From IMG/VR virus record IMGVR_UViG_3300020195_000870, positions 1 through 34,031 of that record: a stretch of DNA of 34,031 nucleotides. The stretch is one strand, 5' to 3'. The stretch is from a virus. Under the pieces are notes generated by a model, which saw only the letters and a program-made list of their open reading frames with translations, made no database searches and was not told where the DNA came from. Within the stretch, counting starts at the first letter, position 1; each line of letters starts with the position of its first letter. Shown in pieces: positions 16,169 through 24,847 of this stretch. Both the position numbers and the translations under genes were made by a program.

Positions 16169-16894
16169 ATGAAAGATCAAAAAGAAAACAATAAAGAGGT
16201 TGGGCTAGGCGCGCTATTCTATCCGACTTCGGATACATTCGGCAAAGAGGTGCCTTTTGAGAGCTTGTTTATCCCTTATATCTATAAGGAAATCGAGTTT
16301 GAAGGAGTCTATATCGATATATTAAATCAACAAAAAGATATGGTCATTATGGACGTTGGCGCCAATATTGGTATCACTGTCGATCACTTCCGCAAACACG
16401 CAAAAAAGGTTTACGCACTCGAACCGTCTCCGGAGCATTTCGCCGCTTTGGCTAAGAATAAGGAGTTTAATCACTGGGATAACGTTGAGTTGTTCGAAGT
16501 AGCGCTTTCGGATCGAGTTGGAGAAACTACCCTCGCTCAGAATGATGGCAACCGCACCATGAATTCAATCATGGTAGATAATCCTCGGCCGGACGGTTCG
16601 GGGCCACGCAGCAGCCAATATGTTAACCGAGTCACGGTTAAGACTATCGACTTCGAGACGTTCTTCAAAGAGAACAATATCGATAAAGTAGATTTCGTTA
16701 AGTTTGATGTTGAAGCAGCAGACGATTTAATTCTACGTTCAGAAGGCTTTAAGAATGTGGCTGACAAGATTCAAGCAATCGAAGTCGAGTTCCACTATCC
16801 AGATTGGATGGACCTAGTTGAGTACCTGCGTTCATTAGGGTTTACCCCAAGAAGGTATGAGGCCAGCGCAATCATTGTGCTGTTTTCGAGGTGA
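16169..16894 (+). CDS. FkbM-family methyltransferase
   Basis: A 241-aa SAM-dependent methyltransferase. VIMDVGANIGITVDHFRKHA (59-78) is motif I, and VYALEPSPEHFAAL the following acidic strand. VKTIDFETFFKENNIDKVDFVKFDVEAAD is the hallmark FkbM segment (usually DxEG, here DVEA). A helix and strand (IEVEFHY) close the fold. Family members methylate hydroxyl groups on sugars and natural products. A strong Shine-Dalgarno, AAAGGAGGTGAAAT, sits before the ATG. The stop overlaps the next start as GTGA. Confidence 0.88.
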   Translation: MKDQKENNKEVGLGALFYPTSDTFGKEVPFESLFIPYIYKEIEFEGVYIDILNQQKDMVIMDVGANIGITVDHFRKHAKKVYALEPSPEHFAALAKNKEFNHWDNVELFEVALSDRVGETTLAQNDGNRTMNSIMVDNPRPDGSGPRSSQYVNRVTVKTIDFETFFKENNIDKVDFVKFDVEAADDLILRSEGFKNVADKIQAIEVEFHYPDWMDLVEYLRSLGFTPRRYEASAIIVLFSR

Positions 16895-17625
16895 AAAAAT
16901 GTTGTTTCACGGCAGTAGATGACAAACTCTTTTATCCGGAGGGAACGCACATAATGATTAACTCATTTAAGCGCTTCCATCCGGATATTGATTTGATTGT
17001 GTTTCGACAAGACACGATCGATAAGCTCTTTAAGGAAAAGAATATTAATTGGTATCAGGCTAAGCCTTACCTAGCTGAGTTGTTAATGGATGATTACGAT
17101 TTGGTGGTCAATATGGATGCGGATCATGTAATCACAGGTCGAATGACTGAGGTCTTTGATAACGTCGATTATGAGGTTGGTTTGCCTTGGAACTTTAATG
17201 ATTACGAGAACGCTAGCTTTGAGAACATCACGGAGAAGATGTATTTGCAAGCAGGGATGGTAGCTTCGACTAGTAAGGAATTTTGGTTAAAGTGGCAGAT
17301 TATGAATAGAGAAGCGATGGAATACTTAAGAAAAGAAAACGATATTGTGAATCTGGTCATCTATAACTTGATGCCTGAGTTAAAGCTGAAGATCTTCGAT
17401 AAGGAAAAAGACTATTACGGCTGTAAAGCACTAGGTCGAGAGCCCGAGTTCTATATCGAGGATGACAAACTAATGTGTCGAAATGAACAGGTCAAAGCCT
17501 ATCACTTTGCCCGTGGTGGACTATTCCCTAAATTAAACTTCGACACGATGCCACTGGTTGATCCGGTAAAAAATTGGTTGAAAAACCTTAGCTATGGTCA
17601 AAGCATAAAGGTGGTAGGGCTATGA
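16891..17625 (+). CDS. GT-A glycosyltransferase (GT8/nucleotide-diphospho-sugar type)
   Basis: A 244-aa protein starting at GTG 16891 in a GTGA overlap. The N-terminus CCFTAVDDKLF and MINSFKRFHPDIDLIVF resemble the opening of GT8-like enzymes. YDLVVNMDADHV (69-80) gives the metal-binding DxD (Asp76, Asp78). LQAGMVASTSKEFWLKWQ and the late CRNEQVKAYHFARGGLFPKL fit the acceptor and second metal-ligand regions. It probably adds a sugar to the glycan built by the cluster. Family assignment is approximate. Confidence 0.75.
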   Translation: MKKCCFTAVDDKLFYPEGTHIMINSFKRFHPDIDLIVFRQDTIDKLFKEKNINWYQAKPYLAELLMDDYDLVVNMDADHVITGRMTEVFDNVDYEVGLPWNFNDYENASFENITEKMYLQAGMVASTSKEFWLKWQIMNREAMEYLRKENDIVNLVIYNLMPELKLKIFDKEKDYYGCKALGREPEFYIEDDKLMCRNEQVKAYHFARGGLFPKLNFDTMPLVDPVKNWLKNLSYGQSIKVVGL

Positions 17626-18398
17626 GCCACAAACCATACACCATCTATGCTCCTGACTTCCAAGTCACCTCTGGTGGTATCCGCGTCATGTGGGGTCTCT
17701 ACGGTGCTTTATTAGCTAAAGGTCAGATTGCCTATATTAATGCGATTACTCGCGGTATAGACTCAGTCGCTATTTACCCCGAGATTGCTCACGGTAATCC
17801 ACTCGAAGGAACAAAAGTTGTGCGCTACATTTTAAATAAACCAGGGGTAATGGGTAGAGGCACCCCCGGGCGGAGTTTTGAGGCTGGACCAACTGACTTT
17901 GATCCGACGGATAGTCTGTATTATTTCTCGAAGCTATTTAGTGATGGCTCAGAAGCGAACAATTATATGTTCTTGCCTATTCTTGATACACATCTATTTA
18001 AAGATCAGGGTAGAACTCGCGATAAGATCGCTTTTTTTGTGGGTAAGGGTGAGGATACTAAGGCTCATCCACAGGGTTCAGTTCTAATTGATAGGGGGTT
18101 TGCTCAGGATCAGCAAGCGTTGGCAGACTTGCTAAACGAGTGCAAGGTCCTGTACTGCTATGACCCTGTGACTGCTATGACCGAGATTGCTCGACTCTGT
18201 GGTTGCAGGGTCGTAATGATAAATCCTGTTTATTCCAAAGAGGCTTGGTCGCAGTACGAGGCAGGTATGAATGGTATCTCATGGGGTGTAGATGAAGGAA
18301 TAGAGCTCGATGCGGAGGTATTCGCTGCTCACTATGCACGGATGAAAGTGCATTTTGATGAATGTTTGGACCAGTTTATCGAGGAGACCCAACGATGA
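17622..18398 (+). CDS. Putative GT-B glycosyltransferase
   Basis: A 258-aa protein in an ATGA overlap with the previous gene. YTIYAPDFQVTSGGIRVMWGLYGALLAKG looks like the N-terminal Rossmann strand and glycine loop of GT-B enzymes. KIAFFVGKGEDTK, VLYCYDPVTAMTEIARLCGCRVVMINP and the late helical region resemble the C-terminal nucleotide-sugar domain. The segment LNECKVLYCYDPVTAMTEIARLCG corresponds to the donor-site helix. It is shorter than most GT-B enzymes (350+ aa), so it may be a reduced form. The substrate is not predictable. Confidence 0.68.
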   Translation: MSHKPYTIYAPDFQVTSGGIRVMWGLYGALLAKGQIAYINAITRGIDSVAIYPEIAHGNPLEGTKVVRYILNKPGVMGRGTPGRSFEAGPTDFDPTDSLYYFSKLFSDGSEANNYMFLPILDTHLFKDQGRTRDKIAFFVGKGEDTKAHPQGSVLIDRGFAQDQQALADLLNECKVLYCYDPVTAMTEIARLCGCRVVMINPVYSKEAWSQYEAGMNGISWGVDEGIELDAEVFAAHYARMKVHFDECLDQFIEETQR

Positions 18399-18428
18399 GT
18401 AATTCGAAGATCTGATGGCAATACTGAC

Positions 18429-19520
18429 ATGAAAACAATAAAAGTCTTTGTTTTACCATCACATCAGACCAAAGAGCGCACCTCTGGAGTAGATTTTGCC
18501 CGAATTATCCAACCGATGAAGCATTTAGATGGATATACAGACGGAGAAGTAACTTTTAAGGTCGATTTATTCGATATTCACAGTACAAAGTCGTTGGATT
18601 GGTTACAAGTTGCCAAAAAATATGACATCATCTATCTAAACTACATTAATGACCCTTGGGGATATGCGGCAATGGGCGCGATGGCCCGTAAACACGGCGC
18701 CAAACTGGTTTTTGATATCGATGATAGCCTCTGGAACGTCAAAGATGACAACCCAGCCCACGGCGTATACCACAAGGGTAGCGAGGCGATTGGGAATTTT
18801 ACTAGTATCTGTAACGATGTTGATTATATGACCACGACTAGTGATTACCTCAAGCACGTTATTATGAATAACACCAAGAAGAAAGCGACTCAGATTAAAG
18901 TATTTCCAAATTATGTTGATCTAGATCTCTACAAGTATCGCGCACCCTTTGAGAAGAACTCAGAGATCACCTTAATGCACTTCGGCTCAACGACTCACCA
19001 AAACGACTTATCGGACGATGAGTTCAAAAAGGGTATCGACCGTATATTTTCTGAGTATCCGAACATTAAGTTAAAGATGGTTGGGGCTTTTTTACCTAAG
19101 TTCAAGACTCGTTGGGGCCAGCGATACCAGAACGCCTATGGCCATAGTGATATTTATAGATGGATTAGCGACAAATTCCCTGAGTTTATGGCCGAAGCCG
19201 ATATTTTGGTTGTCCCATTAACTGATGACATCTATAACCGCTGCAAATCATCGATTAAGTTCGTAGAGTCAGCCTCAGCTAAGATCCCGGGCGTATGGCA
19301 GGATATTCGTCAGTACCAAGAGGTGATTGAGCCTGGTAAGAACGGCTATTTAGCTAAAGACGCCAAAGACTGGTACAACGGCATTAAGGCTTTGATAGAT
19401 GACGCCGAGCACCGCAAGAGTGTGGGCGAGGCGGCACTTAAGACGGTAAAAGATAAATGGACAATTCAAGCTCATGTTAAGGATTATGCACAGTTCTTTA
19501 AAGATATACTCCTTCCTTAA
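18429..19520 (+). CDS. GT4-family glycosyltransferase (GT-B)
   Basis: A 363-aa protein of normal GT4 length. The N-domain has VFVLPSHQTKERTSGVDFARIIQPM and YDIIYLNYINDPWG. KLVFDIDDSLWNVKDDN is the DIDD segment seen in many phage and capsule GT4 enzymes. The C-domain begins near ITLMHFGSTTHQNDL. FMAEADILVVPLTDDIYNRCKSSIKFVESAS carries the donor-binding Lys/Glu region (EX7E-like position). GKNGYLAKDAKDWYNGIKALIDD closes the fold. It is the last gene of the island; a short unexplained gap (18399-18428) precedes it. Confidence 0.85.
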   Translation: MKTIKVFVLPSHQTKERTSGVDFARIIQPMKHLDGYTDGEVTFKVDLFDIHSTKSLDWLQVAKKYDIIYLNYINDPWGYAAMGAMARKHGAKLVFDIDDSLWNVKDDNPAHGVYHKGSEAIGNFTSICNDVDYMTTTSDYLKHVIMNNTKKKATQIKVFPNYVDLDLYKYRAPFEKNSEITLMHFGSTTHQNDLSDDEFKKGIDRIFSEYPNIKLKMVGAFLPKFKTRWGQRYQNAYGHSDIYRWISDKFPEFMAEADILVVPLTDDIYNRCKSSIKFVESASAKIPGVWQDIRQYQEVIEPGKNGYLAKDAKDWYNGIKALIDDAEHRKSVGEAALKTVKDKWTIQAHVKDYAQFFKDILLP

Positions 19521-19529
19521 ACTAACTGC

Positions 19530-19558
19530 TTGACAGGTTAGTTTTCATATCATCTACT
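19530..19558 (+). promoter_or_regulatory. Promoter candidate ahead of internal-virion operon
   Basis: TTGACA (19530-19535), a 17-bp spacer, then TCTACT (19553-19558, four of six consensus bases). The bases 19528-19546 are repeated exactly at 24744-24762, where another promoter lies. AACTAAC/GTTAGTT also form a 7-nt inverted repeat around the -35 here, which could be a weak terminator for the island. Confidence 0.55.
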
Positions 19559-19564
19559 ACTAGT

Positions 19565-19629
19565 AGTTAATCGAGAGACAAGCTCCTCTCGCCAGCTCAC
19601 CGGGAATTCCCCTCGTGGGCTTTTTTTTT
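19565..19629 (+). terminator. Hairpin pair with T-run before 37-aa gene
   Basis: CGAGAG/CTCTCG (19572-19591, 8-nt loop ACAAGCTC) is followed by GCTCAC/GTGGGC (19595-19620) enclosing the palindrome GGGAATTCCC, then nine T. The predicted RNA is about 65 nt. ATG 19639 follows after nine bases, with no Shine-Dalgarno. Confidence 0.75.
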
Positions 19630-19638
19630 ACTTAAAAT

Positions 19639-19752
19639 ATGCCTACCGTCAATAAAAAGAAATTTGCATATACAGCCAAAGGTGAAGCAAAAGCTAAAGC
19701 CGAAGCCAAAAAAACAGGCAAAAAACTGTTCTTTAAAAAAGGAGCTAAATAA
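19639..19752 (+). CDS. Tiny Lys/Ala-rich protein (37 aa)
   Basis: The reading frame MPTVNKKKFAYTAKGEAKAK ... FFKKGAK ends in TAATG with the next gene, so it is very likely translated and coupled. The pattern K-K-F-A-Y-T-x-K-G followed by Ala/Lys repeats is a recurring tiny phage protein, usually near virion genes. It is strongly basic and may bind DNA or acidic virion proteins. No function is established. Confidence 0.7.
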   Translation: MPTVNKKKFAYTAKGEAKAKAEAKKTGKKLFFKKGAK

Positions 19753-20756
19753 TGCCAATCTTTGGACCAGGACTAGGTCATGGTAACGACTATTGGAATC
19801 CCACCACCCGACAGGTGCAGATGGGGAACAACTTCGTCAGTACAGATCCTACCAAGAATGTTTACGCCGAGGGTATTGTTGGGTCCAGGCCTAATTCAGG
19901 TGTTCTAGGTGCATCAACCTCGGCCTCTTCAGGTCGAAGATCTAACGCTCCAGCAGCTCAAGCTCAAGCTCAAGCTCCTGCTACACAGCAATCACAACCT
20001 GCTCCTGATCCATATGCTGGACTACGCAATGAGATCTCCTCATCTTGGGATAACTTCATCAACGGTACAAACGACTTGGCCAATAACACACTGCCCCAAC
20101 AAAGATTAGCACAAGAGAATATAGCCAACAATCAATACACTCAGGGACAAGAGACAATTAATACTCAGAAGTCTGCTTCGCTCAGAGATATCGGTTCGAA
20201 TATTCGTAACGCCTTCTCAGCTGGCAATAACTTTCTCGGTTCACGAGGAGCCGGAGATTCTAGCGCCGCTGGCCAGTATCAGTTTGCCCTCTCCCAAGAA
20301 GCCAGTAAGCAAACGGGTAAATTAAACGAATTCGTCAATACTCAGCTGTCCCAACTTAAGTCTCAAAATGATCAACAAATCAACTCGATCGCCGCCTGGT
20401 TTGCTGATGCTCAGTCTCAATTAAAACAACAGGTCCTCCAGGGTGGTTTAAATAAATCTAAAGATCTTCAATCACTATCCCAGAATATCCTCAACCAAGC
20501 TTTACAACAAAAAGCCCAAGTCCAGCAGGAAGCATCAAGTCGATACAACGCTTTACTATCATGGGCAGCTAATAATTCAACCACAATGCAGGGCCTAAGA
20601 CAAAACATGTCTGGTATTCCATCGGCAATCGGTCAAGCTCAAGTCGACTCTGGCGGCAACTTCTCACAAGCTCCAGTCGGCTATGGCACAGGTCAACCAA
20701 CACAAACTCAGGATCAAAAACAACTCTTTCAAAATCCAAGCTGGTTTGGACAATAG
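19752..20756 (+). CDS. Putative internal virion / ejection protein, Gln/Ser/Ala-rich
   Basis: A 334-aa protein. The N-terminal 60 residues (GPGLGHGNDYWNPTTRQVQMG) have a defined but unfamiliar pattern, then comes an (AQ)n linker with AAQAQAQAPATQQSQPAPDP. Residues about 95-290 are long Gln/Ser/Ala/Asn-rich helices (LNEFVNTQLSQLKSQNDQQINSIAAWFADAQSQLKQQV), and the tail is Gly/Gln/Pro-rich. This composition is common in podovirus internal core proteins ejected with DNA. No catalytic domain is seen. It lies in one operon with the 1331-aa protein downstream. Confidence 0.6.
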   Translation: MPIFGPGLGHGNDYWNPTTRQVQMGNNFVSTDPTKNVYAEGIVGSRPNSGVLGASTSASSGRRSNAPAAQAQAQAPATQQSQPAPDPYAGLRNEISSSWDNFINGTNDLANNTLPQQRLAQENIANNQYTQGQETINTQKSASLRDIGSNIRNAFSAGNNFLGSRGAGDSSAAGQYQFALSQEASKQTGKLNEFVNTQLSQLKSQNDQQINSIAAWFADAQSQLKQQVLQGGLNKSKDLQSLSQNILNQALQQKAQVQQEASSRYNALLSWAANNSTTMQGLRQNMSGIPSAIGQAQVDSGGNFSQAPVGYGTGQPTQTQDQKQLFQNPSWFGQ

Positions 20757-20761
20757 CATGA

Positions 20762-23700
20762 ATGGCAAACTTATTAAGTCTAGCTGGAAAAGTAAAAGAT
20801 AACCTCTTCAACAAAGTTGACCAAAACTTTGGCTTTAATAATGGCCGTTGGAACCCCGTAGCGCAAGTAAAATCAGTTTATAACGCCACTCCACAGGTAA
20901 AGCAGCAGTATCGACAACAAATTGATCAGATGACCCCAAAGTTCGATTTTACGAACACCGGTTGGACCCCTTATCAAACTCCTCAATACAATTCCGTCGC
21001 ATATAAAGCGTTGGATATTTTTTCTAAGCTTCAACCAACCGCCGGATCGATTGTTAATGAAACCGTTAACTCAACGGCAGGATCACCCTTTGGTTTAGCG
21101 AAATTCCCGTCGGCAGGCAACACACAGGAAGCACTGGGTGATTTTGCCCAATTCGCACAAGGCCCATTGAACTACGCAGGAATGAGATATGCCCCAGCTC
21201 CAATAGTTAAATCTGGTAAAGGGGCTGCGGGTATGCTAAAAGCCGGTGTTCAAGGATTTGGCAAGGCAGCTCCATGGGGCGCAGCCTCAGGTGCATTATC
21301 TGGTTTACAATCAGGTCAAACAATGAGCCTGGGCGATCAGATTAAAGAAGCTGCTAAACAGTCAGCGATATCGGGTGTGGTCGCTGGAGGTACAGGAGGA
21401 TTATTAGGGGTTGTTTCTAATTTGCCCAAAGCCGGTATTGAAGCTATCGCTCGAAGGCTCAGACCAAATGCGAAGTCTGAAGAAATTACTCTGATGGCAC
21501 GTAACTATATAAAAGATAGGACGACTGGCAAGTTCATGAAGAACCGGGCCCGATGGGCAGGGGGAGTCGCTCCTTTAGATCAGGCCAAGTTAGATAAGGG
21601 TCTGTGGCCAACTAAGTCGGTTCCGAAGATCAATGCAGAGATTGATGAGTATATAAAAAATCGAATTCCTCAACCAGGACTCACGATAAAATACGTAAAT
21701 AAGACAGGATCGAAGTTATCAAAAGGAACAGCACAGCCAAACCAGTCACCCAAAGGAGCCCTTGAATATAATCAGGGACAGGCTGGCCAAGTTCCTTTTG
21801 TTGACGAAAGTATCCCCGGATCATCCACACTAAAAACATCAGGTTCATTGCGAAATGATACCACAAGCATACTTAACGGTAGTCAGCTAAAAGACAAGAA
21901 ATTAGTGGCAAGAATTAAGGGTAACGAGAAGTACCCTGATGATGCACGACAGATGCTATCCGGTACTTACATTCCAAAGAGCAACGCTGAAACAATAGCA
22001 GTTGCAAAGAAGGCAGTTCGGTTAGATCCTGCAACAGCGGAACAACGAGCTTTAAACCCTCAAAATGCGGTGGATCAAGCGATTGGAGCGGAGTTGTTTA
22101 ATTACCACATGGATGCTGGGGATATCGCAAAGGCCAACGAGATTATTAATGCTACTTCTGGTACTAATGAAGGACAAATGATTCAGATATTGTCTGAGTA
22201 CGATAAAACGACGCCTCAAGGAGCTATCAAATTCGCCAATAATGCAGTTAAATCTTATAACGAAACGCACAAAAACAAGCCAGTTGTTCTAAGTGAGGGT
22301 AAGATTCAAGCATTATATGACCAGGCTAAAAAGATTCAAGATATGGCTCAAGGTCGTGAACGCAATCTTGCTTCATACAAATTAATCACAACAGTAAATG
22401 ATCTGATTCCATCGAGCATAGTCGACAAAGCGCTTACGGTGTGGAAAGCTGGTTTACTGACTTCACTGCGCACTCACGAGCGTAATCTAATCGGGAATAG
22501 TCTTCACTTTGGCGCTGAAACTGCTAAAGATATTCCGGCATCTATCGCGGATAAAGTGATGGGCTTAAGAACAGGTAAGCGATCGTTGACGTTCAATGTC
22601 CAAGGCGTAGGATCGGGATTAAAAAAGGGGTTGGTAGCCAGTAAAGATATGATTACCAAAGGTTTCGATCCCGAAGAGTCTATAACTAAATTTGACCAAA
22701 AGCACATCACTTGGAACGATAATCCGGTGGAGAAGTTCTTGAAGGGTGCTACTAACTCGGTATTCAGAACTTTAGGGGCAGAAGATAAACCGTTCTATCA
22801 TGCAGCTTTTTCTAGATCTATTAACGACCAGGCTAAAGTGGTAGCAATCAATGTCGGTAAAAACGGCGACAAAGGCTTTATTAAGAAGCTAATCTCAGAA
22901 CCCACAGATGACATGATCAAGCTAGCGGGTGACGAAGCGAATATGGCAACATTCCACAATAAAAATATCTTTTCCGACATTACGACTGGGATCAAAAATG
23001 CAGCTCGGAATCCAAAATATGGCAAAGCAGCTGAAGTGGGTAAGTTTGCGACTGAGATGACGATGCCGTTTACTGGTGTGCCGTCATCGATTGCCGGTCA
23101 GTTGGTCTCCTACTCGCCGATAGGTCTAGCTAAAGGAGCAGCTAAAGTAGGTTATGTGATTGCAAAGAATGTCCCCGAACTACAACGTCAGGCAGCTCAA
23201 GAACTGGGTCGTGGACTATTAGGTGCCGGACTTTACGGACTAGGAGCATATCTAATGAATAAAGGACTAATGACTGGTCAACCAAAAGATCAGGAAGAAG
23301 CAGAGTTGTGGAGACTACAGAATAAGCAAGCTAACTCGGTATTAATCGATGGTAAATGGCGTCAAATCGGTTCGATTGGCCCTGAGAACTTAATTATATT
23401 GGCCGGGGCTAAAGCCCAGAATGAACTATCTAAAGGGGAGGATGCATCGTTGGGAAACTATTTGGCCAGTACAGGCAAAGATTTTATGAGTCAAACGTTC
23501 CTTCAAGGAGTTCAGCAACCGCTGGCTGCCCTAAATGATCCTACTAGATATGGTTCTAGCTATCTAGGGAATCTGGCTTCTTCAGTAATACCTAATATCG
23601 TAAAAGATACGGCCAAATCGCTCGATCCTTATGTCCGAGAAAACAACCAGTTTACGGACTATCTTACTAACTCACTCCCCGGACTTAGGAACCAGAACAC

Positions 23701-24757
23701 GGTCCGCCGTGGTGTACTAGGTGATCCAGTCATGCAAGAACCAACTGGTGTTGGTGCGTTTGTGGATGTATTCAATTCAAAAACTCCGAATGATAGTCCT
23801 ATTGTAGCCGAGATTAGTCGATTGTACGATGCTGGTCAGTCAGCAACACCTTCTAAAATGGGTAAAAATCAAACTATCCTCGGCCAGAAGACAAAACTCA
23901 GTCCAGAGCAGTTAGGTGATCTTAATAGTGCGACAGGGCAGATCATCCAACAGCAATTGGGTGTGTTAATGGGCAGCTCGACCTATCAGAGTATGGCTGA
24001 TGAGGACAAGACTAAAATAATCGATAAGATCGTTCAAAATGTTCGTACTCAATATAAAAACACCAATGCGCTTCCAGGCACCGATCCTAAGTATGCAGGC
24101 AGTATAGTCTCTGGTTCGGAGGGCCAAAGAAGAATAACCTCTAATACAACGAGTTCACCAGCACCAACCCAAGGATCAACGTCTTTCAGTATCGGTGGAA
24201 CTGATATTGAGGGAGTCGTAACAGGCAACAAGTTCAACTATATTGACCCAGAGACTGGTGATTACAAAAGCTCTTCTGTCGAATCGCTCGCTAAGCAGAA
24301 AATTAGTTACGATAAGGGCATTGCGGATGAGGAATATGCCTTGGTCTCCGACCAACTTAAACGACTCGACAATTCTGAGGGTTGGGTTAAGTTAACCAAA
24401 GATTACGTCCAATCCCTAGAAGAGTACAAAGGAAAATTGAATCAGGTGAAGGATAGAAAGTCTGTTCTTGGATTAGAGAACAAGATAGCCGATCTAAAAA
24501 CCAAAGTATTCGCTTACGAAAACTATGGAGGATTTAAAAAACCAAAGAGCGCAAAGAAGATTAAACTATCATTAAAAAGGGCTTCATTTAAGCTAGCGTC
24601 ATTAAAAGGGGCTTCATTTAAGCCAGCGTCATTCAAACTCCGTCAGTCTTCTGCTCCGGTCTTGAAGCTAACCAAAACGTATCGAATGAAACGCGCTAAA
24701 ATTGTAGGAACAAGCAAGTTTAAGGTTGCTAAGATAAGAAATAGCTTGACAGGTTAG
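20762..24757 (+). CDS. Giant internal virion / polyvalent-type protein
   Basis: A 1331-aa protein, the largest gene in the window. It has Gly/Ala-rich hydrophobic stretches (AISGVVAGGTGGLLGVV at about 200; LGRGLLGAGLYGLGAYLMNKG at about 820) that could insert in a membrane. Between about 560 and 1030 (LLTSLRTHERNLIGNSLHFG, DKPFYHAAFSRSINDQAKV, PFTGVPSSIAGQLVSY, LRNQNTVRRGVLGDPV) it resembles the helical C-terminal region of large phage polyvalent proteins injected with the genome. The last 70 residues are extremely basic (IKLSLKRASFKLASLKGASF, later KTYRMKRAKIVG) and contain a 30-nt tandem duplication. No lysozyme or protease motif is found. Confidence 0.72.
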   Translation: MANLLSLAGKVKDNLFNKVDQNFGFNNGRWNPVAQVKSVYNATPQVKQQYRQQIDQMTPKFDFTNTGWTPYQTPQYNSVAYKALDIFSKLQPTAGSIVNETVNSTAGSPFGLAKFPSAGNTQEALGDFAQFAQGPLNYAGMRYAPAPIVKSGKGAAGMLKAGVQGFGKAAPWGAASGALSGLQSGQTMSLGDQIKEAAKQSAISGVVAGGTGGLLGVVSNLPKAGIEAIARRLRPNAKSEEITLMARNYIKDRTTGKFMKNRARWAGGVAPLDQAKLDKGLWPTKSVPKINAEIDEYIKNRIPQPGLTIKYVNKTGSKLSKGTAQPNQSPKGALEYNQGQAGQVPFVDESIPGSSTLKTSGSLRNDTTSILNGSQLKDKKLVARIKGNEKYPDDARQMLSGTYIPKSNAETIAVAKKAVRLDPATAEQRALNPQNAVDQAIGAELFNYHMDAGDIAKANEIINATSGTNEGQMIQILSEYDKTTPQGAIKFANNAVKSYNETHKNKPVVLSEGKIQALYDQAKKIQDMAQGRERNLASYKLITTVNDLIPSSIVDKALTVWKAGLLTSLRTHERNLIGNSLHFGAETAKDIPASIADKVMGLRTGKRSLTFNVQGVGSGLKKGLVASKDMITKGFDPEESITKFDQKHITWNDNPVEKFLKGATNSVFRTLGAEDKPFYHAAFSRSINDQAKVVAINVGKNGDKGFIKKLISEPTDDMIKLAGDEANMATFHNKNIFSDITTGIKNAARNPKYGKAAEVGKFATEMTMPFTGVPSSIAGQLVSYSPIGLAKGAAKVGYVIAKNVPELQRQAAQELGRGLLGAGLYGLGAYLMNKGLMTGQPKDQEEAELWRLQNKQANSVLIDGKWRQIGSIGPENLIILAGAKAQNELSKGEDASLGNYLASTGKDFMSQTFLQGVQQPLAALNDPTRYGSSYLGNLASSVIPNIVKDTAKSLDPYVRENNQFTDYLTNSLPGLRNQNTVRRGVLGDPVMQEPTGVGAFVDVFNSKTPNDSPIVAEISRLYDAGQSATPSKMGKNQTILGQKTKLSPEQLGDLNSATGQIIQQQLGVLMGSSTYQSMADEDKTKIIDKIVQNVRTQYKNTNALPGTDPKYAGSIVSGSEGQRRITSNTTSSPAPTQGSTSFSIGGTDIEGVVTGNKFNYIDPETGDYKSSSVESLAKQKISYDKGIADEEYALVSDQLKRLDNSEGWVKLTKDYVQSLEEYKGKLNQVKDRKSVLGLENKIADLKTKVFAYENYGGFKKPKSAKKIKLSLKRASFKLASLKGASFKPASFKLRQSSAPVLKLTKTYRMKRAKIVGTSKFKVAKIRNSLTG
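24568..24630 (+). repeat. 30-nt tandem repeat in the basic C-terminus of the giant protein
   Basis: Two near-identical 30-nt units encode SLKRASFKLA and SLKGASFKPA, followed by a partial third (SFKLRQ). Only a few bases differ between units, so the duplication is fairly recent compared with the Ser-X repeat. Confidence 0.75.
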
Positions 24758-24774
24758 TTTTCGCATGGTTAAAT
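24746..24774 (+). promoter_or_regulatory. Promoter candidate ahead of tail adaptor operon
   Basis: TTGACA (24746-24751) inside the last codons of the giant gene, a 17-bp spacer, then TTAAAT (24769-24774). The sequence from 24744 to 24762 is identical to 19528-19546. Confidence 0.6.
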
Positions 24775-24780
24775 CTCTTT

Positions 24781-24837
24781 GGAGTCTTTTTCTGCACGAA
24801 CGGCAGATACGGCACGCTTAATAGGCGTGCTTTTTTT
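24781..24837 (+). terminator. Hairpin pair with T-run before adaptor gene
   Basis: TCTGC/GCAGA (24791-24807, 7-nt loop), then GCACGC/GCGTGC (24812-24830) and seven T. The stretch from the T-run into the gene (24831-24851) is nearly identical to 1793-1813 before the portal. ATG 24848 has no Shine-Dalgarno. Confidence 0.75.
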
Positions 24838-24847
24838 GTGGAATTTT

